Assembly: GCA_963930655.1 (NCBI GenBank)
Contig: OZ005617.1
Location: 11,693,568 to 11,757,567, forward strand
Length of the DNA: 64,000 nt
Direction of reading: 5' to 3'
DNA from: Myrica gale
Lineage: Eukaryota; Streptophyta; Magnoliopsida; Fagales; Myricaceae
The translations under genes and the position numbers were made by a program. A model generated the notes under the pieces. The model had not been told where the DNA came from. It did no database searches and saw only the letters and a list, made by a program, of their open reading frames with translations. Positions 22,604 through 34,800 of this stretch are shown here, one piece after another (position 1 is the first letter of the stretch; each line of letters begins with the position of its first letter).

Positions 22604-23801
22604 ATGTTGTACGTAGAAGGGTGGGGTGGAGTCATATTGGAGGTTTAAGTCATTGAGAATGGTGGATATTTTGAGTGGTGAGTTACGGGTGCTTAGGTGG
22701 GGAAAGTTACGGTGGGGAATGATTTGAAAAGAACAACATTTCTTTTGACTTCTCCCGCCTATAATCATTTACCTTTACTTGTTTGTTGTTTTCTTTTGTC
22801 ACCCAGAATATATTGAAAACTACAGCAGACTTTGGATGAAGGACTATTCTTTTTTATACTCACTTACGGAAATACATTTGTGTACTCCTAAATTACACCA
22901 TGAAAAGACTGCTGGTGGAGACTGTTGAAGAAATTAATTTTGACATAACTATTTTTTTTCTCTAAAATAACGATTTTATCCTTACAAAAATTGTTACAGT
23001 AAAAAACAATTATAAGAATAAAATTATCAACTCATTTTTAAATTGGAAAAAAAATTTAAGCGGATAGTGCAAAATGTTTAAAATCAATAATTGGTGAGTA
23101 TAATGCGACAAAAATAACTGTTTTGGGTGCAAAGTGTAAAAATCTCATAATTGAAAAGTGCAAATATATATTTCCCTCATAATTCTGACTTTTTCTAAAA
23201 GTTCTAATTGCATCCTCTATATTTGAAATACAATTTTAGAAGAATACATTTCCAAATCACTAGATGGTTGTTTTGTTATTCAAATTATTTTTGGGATAGT
23301 TTAAACTGGTGTAAAAGGCTAATTAGGTTCTTATGTATTGACATAACAGCACTCTATTATTTATGAGCCCAGGTTAAAAGTACCCAATCGAGAAATAGTG
23401 TCTATCTCGCCCTTTATGCCTCTTTTTCTAAGCAAATTGAAAATACTCTCGACTATTGCTTTTGCAATATTCATTCAAGGTCATACCCTACCAAATAATC
23501 CATCGATCTGGGCCAAATTCCCAGCAGTATTGAATGGGTGCAATGCAACTTGACCTTCGCATTGAAAACACAAAACTATCTACGTGAAACTTATATAGGT
23601 GGAAGAAACGTTAATGCCGCCACCGTGCTTGAGTCAATTATAAGGAAACTTCTGCTTACATTACCCAATAGCCTATTTGGGTAATAGAATGTGGGGGAGT
23701 TCGTTTGAACTACGGGTGTTGAAACAGGAGTGGCCCAACATAATTTGAGGTCTTAGGCAAAAAATAAATTTTATAACTTTTTTTCAATATAATATATGTG
23801 A
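22604..23801. other. Spacer between hAT element and first giant LTR
   Basis: Low-complexity AT-rich DNA with no convincing exon or element end on either strand. Confidence 0.4.
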
Positions 23802-23806
23802 GACCC

Positions 23807-26800
23807 TGTTTATCCTTTTGCTATTTCCTATGTATTTGTTTTAATTTAATTTATGGGGCCATATTTTTGGCCAATGTATGAGCTAAATTTAATGTTTATG
23901 GTACATTAACTTATTATGAAATTTTATTCAAGAATTTTCTTTAAATAATTTCTTTTTCATTGTGAAAGTTTTTAGTACAAGTTTAAATTCTATTTTCCCT
24001 AAGAGCCGAAACTTGCTAGGTAAGTTTCTTTTTTGGACTTATATTTTTCCATTTGCTTATTATTATATTCCATAATCCATGAAATTAAATTATGAAGAGA
24101 AATTGATGTATCATGGCCGAAAATATCTAGGTAGAAAATCACGAAATTTATGTTAAGCATTTAAATATTTTTGTGTCTTTTAATAGGTAGCCTTGATCAT
24201 CATTATGTAGCCTTAATTATCATTAGAGATATTATATGATAAGCTACTAGATATATATGATAGCTTGAAAAGAATTTAATTGATAAGTGGATGTGCTTAT
24301 CGTAGTGATAAGCTAGAGAGTTTTAAGATGATAGGTTGTTGTGGCTATCTTAGAGATAGGCTAGAATGATTATCTTGAGATAATCATAGTAGATAAGAAA
24401 TATGCAAAAGGTGAGAAAATTCTAGACACTAGGTGTTATTCACATGAAGGCTAAATGAGCAAATGAAGTTGCCTTTTCCCTTGGTGATCACGTGAAGAGC
24501 AAGAGGAGAGATGAGGTGAATTGAAAGTGAAAAGACAAGGCAAGAGAGCTTCACGTGAATGGCTAAGCTTGGAGACAAAGAGATAAGGTGAAGTGAAGGT
24601 GAAAAGACAAGGCATTATGGCTTGGACGGAAATAACAAGTTCACCCCTTTTTCCCCTCTTGTCATAGTTTGAGTCCAAATGCATTTTTCAGCTTGCCTTT
24701 CACGTATTGCATCTCCCCCCACTTCCTCACATTTTCATTTGCTCATTTGCTTTGACCGAACACTTCTCATCTCAAGCTTGCTTTCTCTCTTTTCCCTTGA
24801 CCGAAGCTCACCCTCTTGGTTCAAGTTTGCTTCTTTTCTCTTGAAACCGAAACACCTCCCTTTGCTCAGCTTATTTCTTCTCTCTTGGTGGCTGGAAATC
24901 TCACTTCACTCAGCCCATTTCCCCTTTGACAGAAACTTAGTTCAGCTTGTTCTCTCTTGGCCGAATCACTCCAAAGCTTCAAGCCTTGCTTTGATTTCTT
25001 CAAGCTATTTTCAGCTGCTGTTACTTCTCTTTTTTCTCACATCAAAGCTTCAATTTCAGCACCTATTAGACACTATTCTCAGCCCTTGGAACCATTCTTG
25101 AAGGTGGAACCGAAAGCTTGAAGAGTAGAGAGGTTTTGGGTAAAAACCGAGAGCTGTAAGTTGGAGGTTGAGGTAGATGTTGTTTTGCATGTAATATTTT
25201 TGGCTCTTTTCCTTCGATGGTCCTGATTTTGTATATTTTTGTGCTAGGTTCCAGCTCTTGAGTTCAACACAAGCGAGGTAGAGTTGGATTCTTGGTTAGC
25301 AAAGGATTTTGCTTAGCCGAATCTTGCATGTTCTATTTCTCTTTGTTTGGCCATTGTCCTTGTTGACATTTTTGTATGAAAATGGTAGATTTGATAGGTT
25401 GGTTGTGATGTAGTTGTTGGAGGAAGGGATAAGTTAGAGATGGAGAAAGAAATAATGATTTGGTTGTGAGTTGCTTATGGAAAATGCAATGAAGTTGGTA
25501 ATACATGCTAAGTTTCGAATGATGGTTCACAATATGCTTGGCCGAATATTATCATTTGCTAGATCTTGAAATTATGTTATGATTTGTAGATCCTAGGTTG
25601 TGAAACTGATATTGGAGGATGAGATCATGTTGAAGATGAAGTTTGGTTCAATGAATGCTAGAAATTGATGCATGACCGAATGGTTTAGTGAAGGAACCCT
25701 AATGGCCGAATGAATGGTAGATGAAGAGTTAATGTGCATGTAATGTATAAATGAATTTAATGTCATGGCCGAATAAGTTAGAGGTTAAAACCTAGGTTTA
25801 GTGTTAAAAGAAATCTTGCATGTTAGTAAAGCATAAATGATGGAGCTTAAGGCCACGGGTTGGTATTAGTTAGGGTGATTAACAAAGCTTGGTGATATCA
25901 TAATGAATTGAGGTTGCAATTAGGGTAATCATGTGTTGGCCGAAATATATTAGGTGCAAAAATAAGGTTAAGTTGAAATGGTGATGAAATTTACTGGTGG
26001 TTAAGGTATATTAAAGGCCACGGTTTTTATTTCATGAGGTTGGAAAATATGTTAGCATGTGAGTTGTGATAAGAGTAGAAAAATGTACTAAATGCATGGG
26101 AAGTTTATAGTGTAAATCTCTGATTTTGGAAAGTGTCATATGTGAGTTCTAGGTCATGGAAAGTATCATATGTGATTCCTAAGGGTTGCTTGCTGTTAAG
26201 AAGGTATGTTGATGACATTAAATTAAACAGCAAGCTAATCATCTAGTAGCTTGATTTCATTTGGTGAATATGGAGGTAATTGCACTCGGGTTAAGTGAGA
26301 ATTGAATTCATATTATTGTCTTTAAGTGAATCATACGGATTTTGCAAGAAAATGGAAGATATGAATCTGAAAATGTTCATTTGGTTCATGTCAGCAAGCC
26401 TAAGAATAAAAAGGAGGCCAAACGGTCATGGGTCGATCACTTAAATAAGGATTCATGCCTATCGATTATATTTGGAAGAATTGTGGGCACTAGTGTTCTT
26501 GTGAACTTGGAAACTTAGAGAAAAGACCAAAGTAATTTAGGTTAAATCTTATATGTCTTGGCAGTGTCCATATAGCTCATCTATTGAGGTTAAATTGGTG
26601 GAAAATGATAGCTATTAGTCCATGTATAATACGATGAAAAGTGTGGAACAAAGGAATAGAAACTAGACGAAGATAAGTTGCTGTTTTGACTTGGAATTTT
26701 TTAAGACGAAATGTTGTTGCCGATTTCATGGATAGGCTTTGGAATCAATGTTAGTGACAGGAAGAATTATTTGAACAAGTTGGATACGAGTTGGACGAAG

Positions 26801-28243
26801 AAGGTGAAAACAACAATCTAGTTGAAGTTATTTAATGTACATGTTTAATTGTTTTCAAATTGTTTTATTCAAGCCAAAGTTTAAAGAAATCTTTTGCAAG
26901 TGAAATCATATTTTCAAGATATGTATTTTTGGAAACCGGAAACGACTACGGGTACTTTTGTATGTCAACTTGAAAATTATTATCTAAGCATTTTTGTAAC
27001 GAATATGATTCGCTTGTAGGCGAAGAACCACCGAGTATCAGGAGGAGCAAGGTAAGTGGATCGTAAGTGTGTAAGTAAGCTTACATTTTTCAAAACTGGA
27101 ATGATACACAGTATATTTTGATGATCAAGCATGATATGTATTTTATATCAACCATGACATGTTGTTCAAAGAAGCATGATAAGAAGCACGAAATGTTGTT
27201 CATGACAAGTTGATTTTTAAGCATGATATTTCAAACAAGCATGACATCATATGGAAGCATGTCATGGCACGAGCATTGCATGATTTTCTAAAGAGATGTT
27301 ATGCAATGACATATGAGAAGGTTTATGATAAGTCAAGTCAAATTAAGCGCTCCGGTCGGTACCGTACCATCATGATGGACTCCCATATCGAAGGACGAAT
27401 GCGAGAAGGTTGGGTGAATCCTAAGAGGCTGTGCAACCACACTGAAGGACAATGAGAAGGTGTGGGCCTCCAAGGGTCGTGTCTAGCCATCAGGCCTGGG
27501 GCAACTACGGGCTAGCTCGACCAAAATGAAATGTCCCCAAGGGTAAGGGAGATGGTTCCGATGGGAACGCACAACCCTGACTTCAGGGGTTAAATGTAGC
27601 GCAGTTAGCCCACATGTTATGAATGAATGATTTTCAAGGGCCATGAGCCAAATTCAAGAACATGAACAAGTTTTACTCCAAAAGCAAGAGCTTTACAAGT
27701 ACAATAGTATTTTCAAGAGCAAGCGCATGTGCATATGCAACCATGAGGCATACAAGTGCATCAAAATTCATGATCATGCATGAATTACATTATGTTATAT
27801 GCTTATGGTTTCAAGCTCATGATTATGAATTCAAGTACAAGTTCATGTTTCCAAACCATGATTTCAAGTCATAAGCTCATGTTTTAAAGTTATGATTTTT
27901 CCTTACTGAGTCTCTTTGACACACGTTTTTTTTAAAACTGTATCATTCCAGATGCTTTAGTCTCAAGGAAGTCAGGAGGACTATCTGACTTAGAAGAAGA
28001 TTGTTATGTGTATTGTTGTTGTGACCTGATCGATGAGATCCGTCACTTGTTTATGTGTTAATCATGTAATGTGTAATATAAGATACTATGCTTATTGAGG
28101 ACCTTTAAGATGTTATGAGTTTGGCCCGTCTCTCTTTCGGTCCTATGTTTTTCCGCTGTAAGTTTAAGGATGTTCGTTGGAGCTTTCTTCAGGATTGCTC
28201 GCGGCTGTCACGGTCCCTGCGGGACTGCGTTCGGGGCGTGAAA
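23807..28243 (+). mobile_element. Giant solo-LTR-like unit, copy A
   Basis: Starts TGTGAGACCCTG and ends CGGGGCGTGAAA (a CGTGACA end in sister copies), with the 5-bp repeat ATATA at 23802-23806 and 28244-28248. It is 4.4 kb with no retroelement protein, so it is best read as a solo LTR of a large LTR retrotransposon, possibly a Tat/Ogre-type Gypsy because those have LTRs this long. The left part (24225-24390) has clustered GATAAG motifs; the middle has repeated GGCCGAAT motifs; the right part has an intron-like block at 27052-27951. ORFs inside are not conserved between copies. Confidence 0.75.
27052..27951 (+). other. Intron-like block in giant LTR copy A
   Basis: Donor-like CAAG|GTAAGT at 27051-27056 and acceptor-like CATTCCAG ending at 27951, 900 bp apart. 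A 13-nt inverted repeat, CTGGAATGATACA at 27096-27108 and TGTATCATTCCAG at 27939-27951, lies just inside the two ends, the right arm finishing on the acceptor AG. The same arrangement is found in copies B, C, D and E. Splicing is inferred, not shown. Confidence 0.5.
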
Positions 28244-28665
28244 ATATACCAAATATGATAAACCTTAATGTTATACATAATAGTAGTAATTAGTAGTAAT
28301 GAAGTAAAGTTATTTGAAAATTATTTTTCTAGCTTCAATAAATAGAAAATCACTTACCAACTGAATATATGATCCCTACAACAAAATTTGGCTTTTGGGA
28401 CTGATTTTTTCCGTCCCAAAAACCAAAATTATGTCCTCAAAAAGTATTTCGGACGGAATCCGTCCGTCGCCCTAACAAGTCTGTTACAAAAGGTTTTGTG
28501 GGACGAAAATAGTGTTCCTTCCCAAAAAGTACTTTTCCAGGAAGCCAACAATACTGACTCCGAGTAAAACAAAAGGCAACTAACAAATAAGTGTAAGATC
28601 CAGCAAAAGGTAAACAACATGACACTCTTTGTTAAACATCGAAGATGTAAGTTGAGCAAGAAAAC

Positions 28666-29301
28666 TGTTATGGACCATTTGAGTAGTATGAGATCCGTCC
28701 CACATTGGTAGTATGTGATGTCAATGTGGGGTTTATATGTCTTGGGCTCCCCTCCCTCTTGCGCTAGCTTTTGGGGGTAAGTTCTCCTAAGGCATGTAAC
28801 AAATGGTATCAGAGCCTACACCATGCCTCTCAGTTGCAATTGTGCTGGGCGGGGGGTGACGTCGGTATTGCAGTGTTAGCCCGGGACTAGGAAAAAGCCT
28901 AGTGCACAGCCAGCCTGCGTGGGCGTCGGGGCTGCGGAGCGTGGTGGAATGTTATGGACCATCTGAGGAGTATGAGATCCGTCCCACATTGGTAGTATGT
29001 GATGTCAATGTGGGGTTTATATGTCTTGGGCTCCCTTCCCTCTTGAGCTAGCTTTTGGGGGTGAGTTCTCCTAAGGCATGTAACAAATGGTATCAGAGCC
29101 CACACCATGCCTCCCAGTTGCAATCGTGCGGCGCGGGGGGTGACGTCGCTATTGCAGTGTTAGCTCGGGACTAGGAAAAGACTAGTGCACAGCCAGCCCG
29201 CGTGGGCGCCGGGGCTGTGAAGCGTGGTGGAATGTTATGCCTTGAGCTCCCTTCCCTCTTGAGCTAGCTTTTGGGGGTGAGTTCTCCTAAGACATGTAAC
29301 A
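28666..29301 (+). mobile_element. Tandem TRIM (miniature LTR retrotransposon), three LTRs
   Basis: Two 136-bp LTRs (28666-28801 and 28950-29085), starting TGTTATGGACC and ending CATGTAACA, plus a third with a 67-bp internal deletion (29233-29301). After each LTR comes a primer-binding site: TGGTATCAGAGCC at 28804 and 29088, and TGGTATCAGAG at 29304. This motif is complementary to the 3' end of initiator tRNA-Met. The interiors are about 147 bp and non-coding. LTR-interior-LTR-interior-LTR is a typical product of unequal recombination between TRIM copies. Confidence 0.88.
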
Positions 29302-29889
29302 AATGGTATCAGAGTAGAGAATATTATTCACGATCAATTTGAAGACAATGGGTGGATGACTTAAATGGTTCATTTAGATTAGTTTAGGTGACTGAGCTGT
29401 AGACGGGGATTAGTGACGTTGATGTGGCAAAATGATGACGTGGCCATGTATTCCGTTAGATGTAGTGACATAATATGGACGGAAGGACCATATCGTCACA
29501 CGGGTATGGACTCAGCGACCAAAATGTAAAAAAAATAAACCTAGAGTAGTGTCGGCGGGGTATAAACTGAGTGACCAAATTGCCAATTTCCCTAAAAAAA
29601 ATTATTCTATCTTGGCCGTCGCATGCATCCAACTCTGCGTGCGTCTAACTTTTTCTAAATCATAAATTTTAATGAATATAACTCTTAAATACTTGACAAA
29701 AATAATCATGAAAAAAAGTTAGCTGAATGAAAATATATATAACTTACCTATACATCTACTTGATGTCGTTTTCGGTGAAGGTAATCTAATATCAGTGTAG
29801 TAAAAGCTAAGACTCCAGAAATGACTGATGTAGGTGAAGGATTATATCTAACATGTCTACACCGATCGTACGTAGTGTAATCTATCGAA

Positions 29890-30465
29890 CACGTTCAAAA
29901 CATTCTTTTTATTTGTTAGGAAAATTAGAAGTTTTGCATTATGCATGACAAATCTAAAGTTGAGGTGTAAGACCTCAAATGGATTTGCATCACTGTAGCA
30001 ATATTAACATGCACACAAAACTAATGACGATAATAACAAAAGTTTATACAACATTTTTCAAACTAGCATCTTTCATTGTATGGAAGAAATAGAGAGCAAT
30101 ACTTTTGTCAGTAGGGCCGGACATCTGAAAACCTTTACTCACACATTAAACCTGCAAAGCAGTTCTTTGCATGTTCTAGATTAGAAGGAAAGAACTTCTT
30201 TTTAGGTCGGATGTGTGGCCAAAAGGTTTTCAGAATACTGGCCCTACAGACGAGAGTATTGCTCTCTATTTATTTCCATACAATGAAAGATGCTAGTTTG
30301 AAAAATGTTGTATCAGCTTTTGTTATTCTCGTCATTTGTTTCGTGTGCATGTTAATACTATTACAGTGATGCAAATCTATTTAAGGCCCAACACCTCAAA
30401 TTTAGATTTGTAGTGCATAATGCAAAATTTCTAATTTCCTAAGAAAATAAAAAATGTTCGAATGA
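29890..30465. repeat. Long foldback (inverted repeat), 280-bp arms
   Basis: The arm 29890-30168 is closely matched by the reverse complement of 30189-30465, leaving a loop of only about 20 nt. Matching blocks include TTTGCATTATGCA, AACATGCACAC, CATCTTTCATTGTATGGA and ATAGAGAGCAATACT. The arms differ by scattered substitutions and short indels. A transcript through it would form one long hairpin. No ORF is present. It could be a foldback transposon, a hairpin siRNA locus, or an inverted duplication. Confidence 0.88.
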
Positions 30466-31384
30466 CCACAATACGCTCAAACGATATAAAATTATCTTTC
30501 GAACTTGACTGCATCCCTGTAAATGAATAATTTAGCACTTTCATTCGAATGGTATTTAAAAACTACGAAATTCACCGAACCAAAAACTCCCAATCAATCT
30601 CAAAAACATGTTTTTACTCCTAAAACATGCATTCAACATCCCTAGACAAGTATGAAACTAATCATAAGCATTTAAACATCAATTTCGTCTACAAATTCAA
30701 ACCACAACAACCAAAATTCTATAACTAAAAAACTAAGAAATTCACTGATTAAGTTGATAAATTTAACCTCCAAAACACAAAGAAGCTCCATTTGACTGTT
30801 TTCCTATAAGACAAAAAATATAAGATTTTAGCATAAGAAGAAAATTTTGGCAAAATTTTGGTGTTTTGAGAGTATGGGTTAAATGAGATCTCATGGTCGA
30901 TTATGTAGTATTTGAGTCCGTGTTGTCTGTTCGAACGATATTTGTTACGTAAGAATGGTGGACCAAAAAATGAGCGGCAAAAAATGCGTTTAAATTATCG
31001 TTCGAACCCATTTTTACACGCTCAAACCGTTCTTTTTCTATCTGAACGACGTCATTAGTTTTGAGTAATGTTCTAACGGTTATTGAAACTACGTTCAAAC
31101 GTTTTATTGAAAATGAAACACCATCATTTCATGCTTTTTGTAGTTCGAACGATAATTTAGATGTTCTAACGGTTTAGGAGTAACTAAAATAATATGTAAT
31201 TAAATTATAAGTACCATTTTATTAACTATAGACGTATTATTTCACATGTGTAGGACAATGGAAATATTTTTAGGACTCACTTATGTATACGTATAATAAA
31301 CACAATATATTTATCTATGTAAGTACGATATATAGTATAAGTGTAAAGTGTTAAGTATACAAATTTTATTTGTACTTCACGATA

Positions 31385-31817
31385 TCTAATTAATTACAAA
31401 CACATGTATGAGATACTATATGTATAAGATGCTATATGTTAAATAATATACATAAGGTACTATATGTTAAATAATATGTATAAGGTACTATATGTTAAAT
31501 AATATGCATAAGGTACTATATATTACATAATATGCATAAGGTACAATATATTACATATGCATAAGGTACAATATATATGTAACATAATATGCATAAGGTA
31601 CTATAAGTTACATAATATGGATAAGGTGCTATATATATATATATTAAATAATATGCATAAAGTACTATATATTTCATAATACGTATAAGGTACTATATGT
31701 TATATTATATGCATAAGGTACTATATATTATATAATATGTATAAGATACTATATGTTAAATTATATGCATAAGGTACTATACAATACATAATATGCACAA
31801 GATACTATTACATATTA
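31385..31817. repeat. AT-rich minisatellite, left block
   Basis: About a dozen units of about 29 bp built on ATATGCATAAGGTACTATAT. The array is interrupted at 31818 by giant LTR copy B and resumes at 36661. Confidence 0.88.
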
Positions 31818-34800
31818 TGTGAGACCCCGAAAAATCAGTACGTACTCCGTTGTAAGTTTAAGGATTTGGTGATTTGTTTTGAATTAGTGGAGGCCATGGT
31901 AGGATCTAAATTTAATGAGCATTATGGGATATCAATGGATGAGGTCTAAATTTCAAGGTAGCCAATTTAAGTTGTTAGATTAAATGTATTTCTTTTCTAT
32001 ATCCTTGATTAATTTTGAAGGATTATGTTATGGACCATATTATTGGACTATTAAGGTTTAAATGGTTGGACTTAAAACCTAAAAGAATGAGCTGATAATG
32101 GACAGCCCATGCTTGGATGAAAATTAGGCATGATGGGCCTTGAAATTTAATCAAGTGGGCTGCCCAATCACATGTGATGATGGGCCCTTGAAGTCGTGAT
32201 ATTGGGCTGCTATAAGGCTTAGAGTATTAGGTGGATATTGGGCCTTTAAATGTATGCAATTGGGCTACCATGAAGATCAAGAAATTGGGCTTTAAATTCA
32301 TGCTAATGGGCTGCCAAAATATTCATGGTAATGGGCTGCCATTGAATGGTTATTGGGCTTTAAGGATTTAGGTTATTGGGCCTTAGCCTTTAGGCTTGTG
32401 AAATGGACTTGAGACTTGTGATATTGGGCCTTAGACAAATATTATTGGGCTGTCAAAGTCTTATGTGATTGAAATGTTAGTGGGCCTAACTTTAAAAAGA
32501 TTGGTGTTATTGGGCCCTATCCTTTAAACTTATGAATTGGATTTAAGATTGGTGTTATTGGGCCCTATCCTTTAAACTCATGAATTGGATTTAAGATGGT
32601 GTTGTTGGGCCTTGGATTAATGTTGTTGGGCTGCCCAATGGGCCTTGAAGTTAAGTTTATAATATGAGATTAGTAGTGTTAATCTTCATTAAGTTTACTA
32701 AGTAACTAGATTGTGTTAAGTGAACTAAGTAGTTGGGATTCAACTAAAGGAACCAAGCTAGTTGGCCAAGCATTAAATGAAGACTTGAAATTGTGTGGCT
32801 AGGGGAGATGGACGACCAAGACAAGGAGACAAGACATGACAAAGTTGAAAAGTGAGAAAAAGTGAAAATTGAAGTACATTTCACTCTTGGCCGAATGAGT
32901 CCAAGTGCAGCCCTCACTTTGCCTTGCCTCTCACCTAAGTTGTTTCCCCTTTCATTGCTTCTCATTTGGTCGTCCAACACAAGGGAGAGAGAAGAGAAAA
33001 CCAAGAAAGAGAGAAAGGGAGAGGAAGAGAGAACTTGGTGTAAACCGAATTGGTTGAGCCACCAAGAGTGATTTCAAGCTTGGATCCAAGAGGATTTTGT
33101 GCAAGGAGAAGAAGGAGAAGGAAGAAAAGGAGAAGAAGAAGAAGAAGGAGGAGGAGAAGGCCAAGAGGAAGTAAGGGAGGAAGGAGAAGAAAAGAAAAGG
33201 GGAAGAGAGAAAGAAAGCTAAAATTGGAAGGTAATTTTCAGCATCTCTTAGAATCCTTCTCTTGCTTGTTATGTCCATTAGTTTTGTAAAAGTTCATACT
33301 AAATGGATCTAATATCTTTGGTTATGATTCTTGTGGATTAAAGATGGGAAATATAATTGATAGTCATGGTTTTGGAAAGGAAGGGGATAAGGATACATGT
33401 CTTTGGAGAAGGCCGAATCTATACCCTATTATGTGATCTATTATTGTGTTTTGTGTTGGATCTAAGAGTGAGAATGTATGTGGAGATATCCTAAGTTGTT
33501 AATGGAGAATACTTGTAAGTTTGGTTTGTAATAAGGAGGTTTGCAAGCAATCAAAGGAATAAGAAAAGTCTAGGTGTTCTAGGAATAATGGTGTTGGCCG
33601 AATATCCCATTTTGCTAGATCTTGAAGTTATTTCATGATTTATAGATCCTAAGTTGTGAAATTGGTTGCTGGAGAGATTTATATTGAAGATGAAGATTTG
33701 ACATGTATGCATGTGAGTTGGAAAATGTTAAGAATATATTTACATGAAAGTTTTGCTTGGCCGAATGTCTATTTTAGTTAGATCTGGAGTTTAATCAACC
33801 CATAGAGTATAATGTGAACTTGGATTGAAATGCATGCTTTAGATCTAAGGTTGAAAGTTGGAAAAATGTAAGAAATGGACAATGTATGTTGGATGAAGTT
33901 AGATCTAAACCTATGCTATGTTTTGTTGGATGTAAGTTGGATATTTCCTTAGATCTATTGTTGTTGATGTGTCTAAAATGTAGATCTGGTCATGTTGGTT
34001 ATGAATGATGAAGATATGGAATTGATGCATGCAAGATAGGTTATAAAATGTAAAGGATATGCATGTTATAAGTTTTAGCATGAAAAATGTGACATTTTGA
34101 GGTATGGCCGAATATGAGATGCTTAGGATTTCATGTATAATTTTGTATATATTTAGATCTGGACATTGGCCATGATATGTGCAAGATTTATGACCCAATG
34201 AATGGTAGATGATCATGTTAGGTAAAGGATGCATGCAAATTGAAGGAAACAAAAGAGAACCTAATTATTTGGATAAAAACATGTGTTGGCCGAATGGTAT
34301 AAGCATGATATATTGTGTTGATATTTTGGATTCCTAGATCCTAGGTTGTGAAATTGTTGAATGGAGGATGGGATCACCATTGGAGTTGAAGTTGTGACTA
34401 AAGGATGCATAAAATGGTAATGGCCGAATATCATAATGAAATGAAATCCTAAGTGCAATTTATGATAAATGGATTATCATTGTGATGATGGATAAGGAAA
34501 TTAGGGTTGTGGCCAAACAAATTAAAAGATGTTAAGGCTTAAAGGATCGAGTTAAAAGGATTAACAAGCCTTGTGATGTCAAGCATGAATTAAGGATTTA
34601 ATTGGGATGAATGAGCTTGTCCGAAATTTATTGAATGCAAGTGAAGTGTAATTGTAAGGATATGGATAGCAAGAGAACCTTGATCACATAAGGGGAAAAT
34701 ACAAAACCCTAATCAAGGTTAATGTCTCGGATTGATAAAGGTTTAATATCCAAGCCAAGGGTTGTTAATGATTAAGGTTAGTGATTTATTCAGGTAAAGA

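Noticed and set aside
24679..25101. 140-codon plus-strand ORF
   Set aside because: It lies in the pyrimidine-rich part of giant LTR copy A, is not conserved in copies B-E and looks like no known protein.
32952..33289. Phe/Ser-rich minus and Arg/Lys-rich plus ORFs
   Set aside because: Both arise from the same purine-rich run in LTR copy B.
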